Source: Lindgomyces ingoldianus (Eukaryota; Ascomycota; Dothideomycetes; Pleosporales; Lindgomycetaceae). Taken from it: DNA of 16,357 nucleotides. The notes under the pieces are model-generated. The model was not told the DNA's origin and did not search any database. It was given only the letters and a program-made list of their open reading frames with translations. Positions 1 to 8,808 of the stretch are shown one piece after another; positions within the stretch are counted from its first letter, which is position 1, and the number at the start of each line of letters is the position of its first letter. The stretch lies in assembly GCF_010093535.1 (NCBI RefSeq), contig NW_022985244.1, forward strand, positions 1-16,357, written 5' to 3'. A program made the translations under genes and the position numbers.

Positions 1-207
1 GTACTTCTTCTGATTGTAGAGTGCGTTTCCTAGCCAATACTTGCTGTTGAGTGTGTCTTTGTGGTCTCTGCCAAGTGTCCTCTCTCGCCCGTCTACTGCT
101 TGTTGGAGCTGGCCCTCGGCCTCACTGTAATTCTTCTGATTGTAAAGTGTACGTCCTAGTCTGAATTTTTCTCTTCCTCCATCTTGCAATCTAAGTCCTG
201 AGGACAT
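1..207 (-). CDS. Tetratricopeptide-repeat (TPR) protein fragment, cut by window edge
   Basis: Reading the minus strand from about 207 down to base 1 gives an open frame with one full and one partial TPR of the 42-residue kinesin-light-chain type. LGRTLYNQKNYSEAEGQL is followed 42 codons later by LGNALYNQKKY, with the linker LGRDHKDTLNSKYW between them. The two repeats are also alike in DNA (4-24 against 130-150). In fungi, arrays of this kind usually form the C-terminal sensor part of NACHT or NB-ARC NLR-like proteins or of patatin-TPR proteins, and they vary by repeat gain and loss. No nucleotide-binding or effector domain is visible upstream: the frame stops at 313-315 and the repeat pattern fades above about 170. 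I therefore infer either a truncated relic or an exon whose upstream part I cannot join. The ATG at 207 is only the nearest in-frame start and is not well supported. The gene continues beyond the window. Confidence 0.6.
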   Translation of the reverse strand, partial: MSSGLRLQDGGREKFRLGRTLYNQKNYSEAEGQLQQAVDGRERTLGRDHKDTLNSKYWLGNALYNQKKY

Positions 208-315
208 TCCGTTATCTTGATCCCATGTATATCTGCCTCCTATTGCTGTTGAATATCGATCCGCACATGTAGTGGTAGAAATTGGGTGGGTTAAATCGTC
301 GCAGTGTCGCAGTTA

Positions 316-1462
316 CTGGCTTTTGTCAAGCTTAAAGAATATTACACCGCAAGTATGGAGCGAATTCGATGCCCTTAACAGCTATTTAGTTCATCTCAGT
401 TCTGTGAACCCTCTTGAAATTGACATGCGCGTGCTAGAACCAAGTCTCGTAAAGGAATATTGTATCTAGAAAATGCTACTCGGGCTTTTAAACTCACCAA
501 TATTACAGCAATAATCTTCTGATCTTTCCAATCTGTTGGATGTTCTTGCTCATTCATTTAGTCCAAATGAAAGTCAGACGCATCCTTCAGTTTAATCAGG
601 CTACAAGGCGCTTGGGGCTGAGCTCAAGGCCCTCGGATATGGGTGTATGTTCTTCCGAAACCCGATTTTCTCGGATGTACGCGCTGCCTTAAGCTTGGCA
701 CAATTTGCCACTGCTAACAGGGGCGGCCGACCTGCTCCGGCTAGGGGGTTGTGGTATACGCGGGTAGAGGAGTACTCTCTTGAGTTGTGGCAAATCACAT
801 GCCTACAAGAATGGCCCTTGCTAAGCATATCAGGTTGGTGCCAAGACCATGTGGAGGACTCGATGATAAAGTTTTGCATGAGGCGACAATACTTTCTTGC
901 ATGCAAGGTATTCGTATTTGCTCCAAGATGTGTTAGACAGCCAACAGTCAGAGGCTGGGCTACCCGTAAGCAAAACTATGGACTAATCGTAGCTCTTTGT
1001 CTTCATATTACAAGACAATACTATTATATACATGACTGTAACGTTCCGAAAAAATTACCTGTCGCGGATTGAGTCTGAGTTCTGTTCAATGAAGGCATTC
1101 GACCGTAGCCTGGAGGCCCCACGTACATTTTTAAGTCGGGATACAGTCTAAAATTTGCCGCGACCGCAAATATACTCATACAAAGGCGTATCATTAAGTA
1201 AGTGTCCCGCGGAAGCAGGGAATTTGCCCTTCACGGGGTGTTTTGTAAATGAAAGGGTGAATTCGTCCCATTGGACCCGTAACGGGTTCAGTCAGGTCTA
1301 GAGCGAACGCGAGGGTATGTAAAGACACCTACAACCTGCAGGCGCCGGGTAGGTAAGCTTCATGTAGAATGAACCCGTGTAAAAGTCCTTAAACTAAGTG
1401 TTTGCTCTCAGGAGAGTCATGTATTAATTACGGAGTAGTGATCTGATTAACAAACGCGCCGT
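316..1462. other. Intergenic region without a supportable gene
   Basis: About 1.15 kb separates the TPR fragment from the 3' end of the VPS5 gene. Open frames of 65 to 141 codons occur on both strands (for example 647-1072 plus), but none shows a recognisable domain, a signal peptide or fungal splice structure. The composition is not TpA-enriched, so the region is not strongly affected by RIP. A small dyad (ACCCGT-A-ACGGGT, 1275-1287) and a 9-base inverted partner of its right arm at 1370-1378 are the only structures I saw. Since it borders a fragmentary TPR gene, it may hold decayed remains of that gene, but I cannot show this. Confidence 0.5.
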
Positions 1463-3466
1463 TCAGTCCTGCATCTCCCGAGTGGCCTCCGTAGCAGCTC
1501 GTACATCTACACTACCAGAGTCTTGGCTTTCGGGCCGGTCCTCAATTGACTTCGACACTTCGGTCGGCAGTGCCACAACGCCAGCCGGCGGAACGAATGT
1601 CTCTCCGTCTTCAAGGTCCATCTGCATGAGGAATGTTTCCCAGATTTCGATAAGCTATGAAACATGTTAGCATCAGCCATGAAGAAAGACTGAACAGCAT
1701 GAAGTAATAAGACTCACCTCTTTCTGTGCTTCAACGGCACTCTCTAAGAATGTTTCAACACCCGACTTGAAGTCCTCCACCTTTTCTTTTTCAAAGCGCT
1801 CCAACTCTGCTCTCATTAAACGACCCATATCTTCAAACAGGAGGCGCGTTTGATGTACTCTCCTCTCTGCGTCTGCAACATCCGCGCTAAGTTGATTGAG
1901 TCGGTCTTGCTGGGACCTGCCCTGTCTGAGCAGTTTGTCCTGGGTAGCCTTACGCTTCTGGAGTTCGGACTCGGCATTATGCCAAGAATGATACGCCTTT
2001 TGTCTTTGCTGGAATGCCGTCTTGACGGATCCGATCAGACGAATGTACTCGTCGATGACAATGCCCATGGTCAGGACGTCCTGTTGAGCTTGGCGTTCGT
2101 ACAGCTCGCGGATGCGAATCTGAATGTCGGATAGCCCATCGAGAGGACCGGAGAGAGACGGCGAGAGTTCAACAGCTGCAAGCGAATGTAGTGAGGCAGA
2201 GAAGTCTCCGCATGCCTCTGCGAGGCCCTTCCGCTGGGCAACGACTGTATCTGTGGCTTTCAGGAGAGCCCTGAGCTGGTTCTCGAGAGCATCCAGGTAG
2301 ATTTTCCGGTCATGGAACCACTGAAAGAGTCAAGATGTGCGCGAATTAGGCTGAATGGAATCGACCTTACATCATCATGCTCAATGAATTTGCCTCCACC
2401 TCCAGACAACATGGACCCGAACATGCCTTTGCTCTCGCCAAGCCCAGGATCCTTCCGTTCCTTGTTCTTGATATCGACATTGAAGGCATCGCTCTCTAGG
2501 AAAAGCTTCAGATCGCTGTCATGCTGCAGAACTGGATGGTGCGTTGTCTTGTTCAGCATCCGTTCCAGCGCAGCACGTCGCGACTCGACAAAATCCGCAT
2601 CGAAGCGGCCTACCGCCTGCTTCTCTGGAGGAGGCGGTATGATGACTCCGGGGTTGTTGTTGTGGAGCTGATTGTACAACCAGAGGAAGTCACGGTAGCG
2701 GCGGGAGACCGTAAACTCAGGGTTGCGGTATCCTTTGGAGGTGGTCTGAAACAATCAATGAGTGGAGAGACTTTGGTAACAACGCATGGAATAGATAAGC
2801 CTACCTTTGTGAAGACTGAATACTCCGTGTGCGAGCTGGTGAGGTCCCCAACCTTGTGCGGGTCTCCGACAGTGATTTGGAACGTGGGCTTCGCAGCCTG
2901 TTCTACACTCACACTCGGCTGTGTCTGTCGCTGAGGGGTACTGTTGCTTGGGGGCTGCACTGGGGGAGGTATCCGCGGGGTACTTGCGACTGGCGTTTCG
3001 TCCTCGTCATCGTCTAGGTTCACCGAATCCATCATGCCCCGAATGGAAGACGTGGAGGCAGGGGCTGCGGCAGTCGGTCGAGGGCTACGAGACGGCACCG
3101 GCTCCTTCTGTGGGGGTGCTGGAGGGGCTTCGAGACCTCCCGAAGGAGGCGTGGGAGCCCCCAGAGGTCCCAGAGGATCGTCTACGGCCTCGAGTCGGGT
3201 TGGTTGCGGGCCATACTGGCGTCTCCTGGGACCGCGTGTTGCTGGAGATCGCGGCGCCACGGAAACGTTCGGGACGGTGCTGGCGGAGGCTTTGGAGGGG
3301 GCACCAGATTCCACACTGTCCTCCTGTGGTGTCTTGGGCGGGTTCTGTGATGCCTTATTTCGCGAGGGCTCGTCTGCAGCCACAGATTAGCCATGTATTG
3401 AGGAGTCGTGCGAGTCGCAGCCGGCTTACCTCCCCACGGAGAGCTCCCCTCATCACCGAGATCCAT
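1463..3466 (-). CDS. vps5: Retromer sorting nexin Vps5 (PX + BAR), five exons
   Basis: This is the membrane-bending sorting nexin subunit of the retromer, which binds phosphatidylinositol 3-phosphate on endosomes and returns cargo receptors to the Golgi. Exons: 3466-3430, 3373-2805, 2745-2371, 2320-1718 and 1654-1463. The introns are 56, 59, 50 and 63 bases, all GT..AG; the last has a GCTAAC branch site. The joined protein is 591 residues. Residues 1-170 are Pro/Ser-rich and disordered, with the acidic start MDLGDEGSSPWGDEPS. The PX domain spans about 174-290, with RRYRDF at 217-222 for lipid binding and the PPPPEK loop. The Vps5 BAR domain runs from about 328 (WFHDRKIYLDALENQL) to about 560. 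The MDLGDEG start at 3466 has a good context (GCA before ATG, G after); in-frame ATGs at 3541 and 3556 would add 25 to 30 Pro/Gln-rich residues and cannot be excluded. The gene is divergent from the secreted-protein gene at 4181. Confidence 0.93.
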
Positions 3467-3559
3467 TGCGTGTTGTGGTGGAGCCTTGGAAGGTTGTGGT
3501 TGGGGTGTTGTAGGTTGTGCTTCCTCTATGCGGCTTCCCATGCTCGGTCTTGGCATTCG

Positions 3560-4180
3560 ACAGCCCACTCTCCACTATCGAAGCCAAAACGGTGTCACCC
3601 CCATCACCATTATCCCGTGACGAAACTGTTTCTAATACACCTTTCTTATTATATCAAACATTAATCGCTAGCACTAACGATAAATTCCACGTTAACTTTG
3701 CATCATGTCAACTCCGCCAGGGAGAAACACCATTACATCCACTCTCCCTCTCATAGTCTGATCCGTCATCTGCATCCTCACATGGCTTCTTATGCTTCCA
3801 TCTGTAGCTTTGGTCTGTCATTCTATTTCCCTGCTATGACCGCCGTGTGTCGTTAAGCGTTGGAGAGTTTCATTGGTACACTTGTTCGAACATTCGATCC
3901 TACGTTTGACAGTTGCGGCACAGGCTCGTTTCTTCTGTAGGTTGGAAATGAGAGGTACAAGTGGCCTCCATACTACATTCCATCAGTTATCTTCAAACTT
4001 CGACTCTATTTACGGGAGTGATGACAGATATTTAAGGCGCCCACGCCACCATGGACCCTCCTCACTACTCATCGCAACTGAGCCAACTGTCCTCTCACTC
4101 TCATTAGTACTCAACATATAAAAGCCAGTGACTTGGCATTCTATCCTTACATCTCTTTCACTAGACTTGCCAACCTCGCA
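3560..4180. promoter_or_regulatory. Shared intergenic promoter region between vps5 and the secreted-protein gene
   Basis: About 620 bases separate two divergent genes and contain no supportable coding region. The right part is rich in CT tracts and ends in a TATA box at 4117-4124 serving the plus-strand gene. The vps5 side has no obvious TATA, as is common for housekeeping genes. Short open frames here lack any domain signal. Confidence 0.5.
4117..4124 (+). promoter_or_regulatory. TATA box of the secreted-protein gene
   Basis: TATAAAAG lies 57 bases before the ATG at 4181. Spacing and strand fit a core promoter for that gene, with a transcription start expected about 30 bases downstream. Strong TATA boxes in fungi tend to mark regulated rather than constitutive genes. 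Confidence 0.6.
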
Positions 4181-5008
4181 ATGCACTCTTTCGCTAAATT
4201 TGTTACTTTGTTTCTTGCTGGGGCTGATGCCGTTGCCCTGGGGTCTCCATTTACTGCCACACCTATTACCTCCTCAGTTAACACTGGAAGCCCAGCAAAT
4301 GTTTCTGCTGGAAATTTTGATGGGTGTGCTTCCTTAACATCTGCTGGTTTCTCTGTATCATGCTCAACAGTGGCCGCTGCACCTTCGCACGCCTCAGGGT
4401 TCCCGAAGCCAGTCAGCCATGCAATAAAGCGCCCAGATTGCTATCTAGACATCTCAGGATCGTTCATGGAGAGCATTGATCAGAACAGATATACCAAGAA
4501 CCTTCCAGTGAAGCCGACGTAAGTTATATAATGGCCCTATACTCCTTATTAAGTCTGATAATGATTTAGGAAGTTACCCTGCTGGACCGTGGGTGCAACG
4601 AACTCAACGAAGCCCTGGTTTTCTACCGGATCGTGGGGTATTCCTTCCGGAACAGAAAGTAAGGTGCCTCCAGCAACGATCCCACCTGAGACTTTGACAA
4701 CTCTCATCGAGGGAGAAGTTTTTTCAACCCCGATTGTGCAGCCGTCTTCAATTGTCGCATATACAAACCTGCCGATTTCTACAACGGTCGGCGACATTCC
4801 TTTTTTCACAGACAGTGATGACTCCCCAGGGCCTACACTCACCGACGACCCTATTACCGGCGTTCCTATTGCTGGTCCAACATCTGTCTCTGGCATATAT
4901 CCTCCCGTGATATCCAACCGAACTATCAGCTTTTCAGGAACAGGGACAGGTATAACCTCCCACTCCCACGTGTGGACTCCACTTGTATCGACTGTGATAA
5001 GATACTAA
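4181..5008 (+). CDS. Predicted secreted Ser/Thr/Pro-rich protein, function unknown, two exons
   Basis: I do not recognise the family. Exons are 4181-4518 and 4570-5008, with a 51-base GTAAGT..TAG intron containing a CTGATAAT branch-like site; the joined protein is 258 residues. The start at 4181 (GCA before ATG) opens a secretory signal, MHSFAKFVTLFLAGADAVAL, with probable cleavage near residue 20. The mature part has four cysteines (GNFDGC, FSVSC, RPDC and LPCW), enough for two disulfides, a conserved-looking centre around the splice site (PVKPTKLPCWTVGATNSTKPW), and a Ser/Thr/Pro/Gly-rich tail with N-glycosylation sequons such as NST and NRT. There is no GPI-type hydrophobic C-terminus, so secretion rather than wall anchoring is inferred. 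It has its own TATA box at 4117. It could be a cell-wall-associated or effector-like protein, but nothing in the sequence decides this. Confidence 0.75.
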
Positions 5009-5316
5009 GTTCGAGCACCTTCGCTAGTGGAGAAATGAAGGGATTAGGTCAGACCGAGACCGCTAGGACGGGAGGCATTCCATGCTGTTTGGGTGTACCA
5101 GATTTTTGAATAATCGAAATATCGCCCCTTTAGAGATATCCAAATAAGTTCCCTTTACCCCATCAGAAGAATACTTGAAGTCAATTGCATTTGGTAATTA
5201 ATTGGTATCTTACTCTTCTCCAAATATTGAACTGATTATGACCGTGACAACTATCCCATATGTTCTCGAATGCTGCAACCCATACGAGGATCAAGCGACC
5301 TGCCCGTCAGATGAGT
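5009..5316. other. Convergent 3' intergenic region
   Basis: These 308 bases lie between the stop codons of two converging genes. No gene is seen. AT-rich stretches such as TTGGTAATTAATTGG (about 5190-5205) could serve 3'-end formation for either gene. Confidence 0.4.
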
Positions 5317-5900
5317 TCACAACCTCGGTGCTTGCAAACAAGCCTTTCCATGCTCACAAGTATAGTACACCTTCCCATCATCCACCCCTCGTATCGTGCC
5401 CTTCACGACCCCCATCCTCTTTCCTAAATGCACAACCTCGCTCTCCACCAAAACCGTCTCGCCCTCCTTCGCTGGCCGCAAATACGTGCAATTCAGCGTC
5501 CGAGACACATGTCCCGCGTCCCAGAACCCCGGCCTAGCGACGGCGGAAATGGAGACTGAGGTGCAAATATCGAAGATGAGGGCAACAGCGCCGCCGTGCA
5601 GGGTTCCAGACATGTTGCATAGTGTGCTAGGGATTGTGAGAGAGAAGACGGAGGTGCTATGATGTGGATGTGAGGGCGTGGGGGAAGAGTCAGCGGACAG
5701 GAGGGTTAGATGTGTTGGGAGCATTGAGTCGTGACCCTAGTGGTTTGTTATTAGCAATTGTTCGGAGAAGTGGTAGGGTGGACGGTGCGTACATCATAGC
5801 CTTCCATGGACGCAGTTTCGAACCAGATCTTGGCTTTCTCGAATGCCGTCATGTTAACTTCCGCGGCCGTTCGTGTGAATCTTTGTGCTCGGCTACCCAT
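5317..5900 (-). CDS. Hotdog-fold thioesterase (4HBT / PaaI-ACOT13-like), two exons
   Basis: A single-domain thioesterase that probably hydrolyses an acyl-CoA or similar thioester, most likely in lipid or aromatic-acid metabolism; the substrate cannot be read from sequence. Exons are 5900-5793 and 5736-5317. The 56-base intron runs GTACGC to TAG and has a TTGCTAATAAC branch site; the joined protein is 175 residues. The hotdog core follows THLTLLSA, with the family signature LCNMSGTLHGGAVALIFD: Asn77, His83-Gly84-Gly85 and Asp92 match the Asn/HGG/Asp active-site pattern of human THEM2/ACOT13-like enzymes. The TYLRPAKEGETVLVESEV strand and the closing EHGKACLQ strand complete the fold. An in-frame ATG at 5852 (AAC before ATG, a better context) would give 159 residues and may be the true start. 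The gene is divergent from the DUF5321 gene, with about 250 bases shared upstream. Confidence 0.88.
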
Positions 5901-6153
5901 TAGGAGAATTTGTAGCAAGAGTTGGTAAGAATATGGAAGGATGCTAAAAAGAAGAAAATCTTGAAGCAGAAGTCAGAGTCTATCAGATTATATCATGGTG
6001 GAAGATGTAAAAGAGCTAGAAGAGCTTTATCTAAAGATATGCTCGTCGCATTCCGTATGGAGCTCACTACTCAAATGAACCTCGGCAAGTCGACGATGGC
6101 TTGACTAAGCGACGCTAAGCCATTTACAATTTCAACTTGGAAAAATCCAAGCC

Positions 6154-6846
6154 ATGCCTTCCGTCCCCACTATCCCACAGCTCGACACAATGGATTCTCC
6201 TGTCCTCCTCCGCCAACTCCTCCGATTACCGCCGCAGTTTCTGCACATCATCAGCGTACCGCTGCGACCACAATCCCGCAACCTCGCCCTTCTCAACCAC
6301 ACCCACCCCTCCCCTTCCCGATACATCTCCACCGAGTCCCTCCCGCGCGTCGCACAACCCACCTTCTGGTCATCTCTGATTCCAAGGTTTCCTCGGAACC
6401 ACTCCGTACACTCTCCGCCGAAGAGCAAACAACGGAACCCCGCAACTCCCTACATCGTCCTCTCCATGCTTGTCGGGTCCCAAGCCATCCAGACGCTATG
6501 GCTGAAGAGGGACATGGATCACTTCGCTCGTCGTGCGGAGGCTAAGCTGGGAGTTCTGAGAGAGGTGGTTGAGCGCGTGCAGAGAGGGGAGGATGTTGAT
6601 GTTGAGAAGGTGCTTGGGACTGGGGTGGAAGGGGAGGAGAGAGCGTGGCAGGAAGTGATTAAGGAGATTGAGGAAGAGGAGCTGCTCTTCCAAAGTAAGA
6701 AGAGGAGGAGGGCGGCTAGGCAGGCCGAGGCTAAGGAAGAAGCAGGAGGAGCGGGCTCAGCGTCCCTAGAAGCACAGAAACTGGAGGCTAAGATTCCAGA
6801 TGGAAAGGTCCATGTTGAGGCCTATCGAGGTGCAAAGTTCTATTGA
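6154..6846 (+). CDS. Mitochondrial membrane protein of the DUF5321 type, intronless
   Basis: A fungal protein of unknown molecular function. From the first ATG it has 230 residues; the in-frame ATG at 6190 (ACA before ATG, G after) is a stronger start and gives 218. The N-terminus after that ATG (DSPVLLRQLLRLPPQFLHI) is Arg/Leu-rich and lacks acidic residues over most of its length, which fits a mitochondrial presequence. A single hydrophobic segment, NPATPYIVLSMLVGSQAIQT (about residues 95-114), precedes the most conserved part, KLGVLREVVERVQRGEDVDV, then a charged coiled coil with EEIEEEE-like and KKRRRAARQAEAKEE stretches. This NPAT-membrane-helix-REVVERVQRGEDVDVEK arrangement is what I remember of DUF5321; the assignment is from memory, not a search. 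Inner-membrane location is inferred. It converges on the photolyase gene with under 200 bases between the stops. Confidence 0.82.
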   Translation: MPSVPTIPQLDTMDSPVLLRQLLRLPPQFLHIISVPLRPQSRNLALLNHTHPSPSRYISTESLPRVAQPTFWSSLIPRFPRNHSVHSPPKSKQRNPATPYIVLSMLVGSQAIQTLWLKRDMDHFARRAEAKLGVLREVVERVQRGEDVDVEKVLGTGVEGEERAWQEVIKEIEEEELLFQSKKRRRAARQAEAKEEAGGAGSASLEAQKLEAKIPDGKVHVEAYRGAKFY

Positions 6847-7040
6847 AGAATTCGAGATAGAAGATAAAGGAGTAGGTTCTCTAGGTAATCTCTTGACGAC
6901 GTCGTCAATTGATGCACGTTCATCGTGTGATTGAGACTTCTTGGGATACTGGTCAAGAACACTAGCGAACCTTCTTGCCCATCCGAGTGTACGATGCTAC
7001 CCTTGTACGACAATGTTAAACACACAATTCAGGTGCGACT

Positions 7041-8808
7041 TCAAGGAGAGGTATTCCGTATATCTCTCTTGAATCTCTCCACAGCCCTCTGCTTCGTCTC
7101 TTTCCAGTTGACATGTGGTTTTAGATATCCCAATTTCTCAAATTCTTCCTTGGGCAGCCGGTCATAGGGTGCGAAGATTGCTTTTCCTTTGACGTCTTTC
7201 AGCTCGGGCACCCCTTGGCCCGGTCAGCTCCAGAATCGTCAGAGTGGATGTCCAACGTACATTTTCGGATATAATCCCCATCAGGGTCATTCTTCTCCGC
7301 TTGTGATACAGGATTGAAGACAGTGTAGTTCGGCTCCCACCCCTGCGTGTTATTTGAAAAATCCCAATCGATCAACGTCTCCGCAAAATAACGCTCTCCA
7401 CGACGATAATCGATGAGCAAATTGCAAAACAAATACGATGAAACATTCATGCGAAGTCGATTATGCATGTAAGCCTCGGTATTCAACTGCCTCATTCCTG
7501 CGTCGATGAAAGGCTCACCTGTCCTTCCCTCACACCACTTCTTCCAGCCTTCTTCATCCTCTTCCCATTGCACGAAGTCGAATTTGAGGTTTTGTGGTAG
7601 ATTCATCGCAGTATGCAGAGTAGTGAGCGTTGTTTGGCAGTATAGTTCCCGGAACACCACTTCACGGACCCAACTATAGACTCCAGGACTTGATCCAGCT
7701 TCGCTAAAATCATTACTTCCATCGTTGTATTCCTGGACTTTGGACAAGGTTTCTCGCACCGATACCATTCCCGCTGAAAAGTATGCGCTCATACGCGAAG
7801 TGGAATCCTTGGCGGGATTAGACCGAGTAGCGGCGTAATTGTCGATATGTTTGAGGAAGGAATCCATGCGCTTCATCCCTGCATCGTGTCCTACTGGCCA
7901 AAGCTTCTGGACTCTGTTTTTGTCTTCTTCTGAGGGGAATAGTTTGTCTTTTGCGGGCCTTGGAACCAGTGAATCGAACAACCCCTTGAGTTCTTTCGAC
8001 GCCGATGAGCTGTTCTTCGTGGGTCGTGATACGGTTTTTAGCAGGTCAGGATCTCCCTTCACGACATCGAGCCACATGCGATGGTAGTGCGAAAACACCT
8101 TCATAGGTCTGCCGGAGCCGGTGGTCAATGTACCGGGCTCGATCACGGTTTGGTCGTGGTGTAGGGACACCCGGAAGTCGGAGCCACCTTCTTTTACAAA
8201 CTCAATATCTCGGCGGAGCTCATCGATCTCGTATTCGTAATTTGCGAAGACGTGAGATACCGAGTTGTCTTTCAGAAACTTAGTTACTGTAGAAGCGATC
8301 TGGTCGGGTTTGTCCGCGTGGAGAAAGACGAGTGGGATATTCAATTCCTTTAATTCCCTTTGCATTCCCGCGAGAGCTTCGAGCATAAAGTTGACACGAG
8401 CGGGGCTGGTGCCATGCCAGGATTCTTCGGCTGGGCAGTTGAGATAGATGCAGATAAGCGGTTTCTTGGAATTTTGCGCCAGCTCCGAGGCATGGTGCAG
8501 GTGAGAGCTTCGAGGAGGAGGTCGTATGGTCGATCTTCATCGATTTGTTTGGCACGTTTTGTGCCAGGGCGTTTGACTTCAGGACGCTCGAGCGTGGTGC
8601 GTTTGGTAATTCGGGGCCGCTTCGCTGGGGATTTGAAATTGGAATCAAACTTGGACTTATGGGAAATCGTAGGATATCGAAGTGGAGTTGAGGTTTCGAG
8701 ACTGCGCAGCTGAAGTCGCACTGGGTTACGGAAGCTGGTTGACAATCGTGTAGAGAAATAGGAGCCCGGAGCTCTGGAGTTGAAGAGAATCCTCTTCAGA
8801 TGCATCAA
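7041..8808 (-). CDS. Class I CPD DNA photolyase locus, interrupted near its N-terminus
   Basis: Light-driven FAD enzyme that splits cyclobutane pyrimidine dimers. The minus strand reads MMHLKRILFNSRAPGSYFST.. from 8808, an Arg/Ser-rich mitochondrial-type leader, then a basic region (SPAKRPRITKR, RPGTKRAKQ) that looks nuclear, then RPYDLLLEAL. At about 8500 the frame changes, and the next conserved segment is LHHASELAQNSKKPLICIYL, then WHGTSPARVNFMLEAL and the rest of the alpha/beta domain. The strand VLHWFR..DLR..DN that normally lies between them is absent. The FAD-binding domain is complete: EPFIDAGMRQLNTEAYMHNR, DYRRGERYFAETLIDWDFSN, NTQGW, FNPVSQAEKNDPDGDYIRKW. A 47-base intron (7260-7214, GTACGT..AAG, CTGAC branch) joins to VPELKDVKGKAIFAPYDRLP, and the stop is at 7043-7041. 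It could be a pseudogene, or a shorter protein may start at the ATG at 8386. No symbol is given because the locus looks non-canonical. Confidence 0.85.
8498..8508 (-). other. Frame break / deletion junction in the photolyase locus
   Basis: The upstream frame (from 8808) ends its conserved reading at GAA GCT CTC (EAL, 8511-8503). The downstream photolyase frame resumes at CTG CAC CAT (LHH, from 8500). The two frames are out of register, no GT donor with an AG acceptor here would restore the missing strand, and about 25 to 30 conserved residues expected between these points are not present anywhere nearby. A small out-of-frame deletion is the simplest reading; a sequencing or assembly error is possible. 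Confidence 0.7.

Noticed and set aside
272..469. 65-codon open frame on the plus strand beside the TPR fragment
   Set aside because: Short, no recognisable motif and not continued by splicing that I could find.
647..1072. 141-codon open frame on the plus strand
   Set aside because: No domain, no splice signals and a composition unlike coding sequence; another open frame lies opposite it. Judged to be chance.
2921..3664. Long plus-strand open frame opposite vps5
   Set aside because: Antisense shadow of the GC-rich, Pro-rich exon 2 of vps5; the translation lacks any conserved domain.
3876..3900. TTCGAAC-containing stretch resembling a tRNA B box
   Set aside because: No matching A box or cloverleaf could be formed around it.
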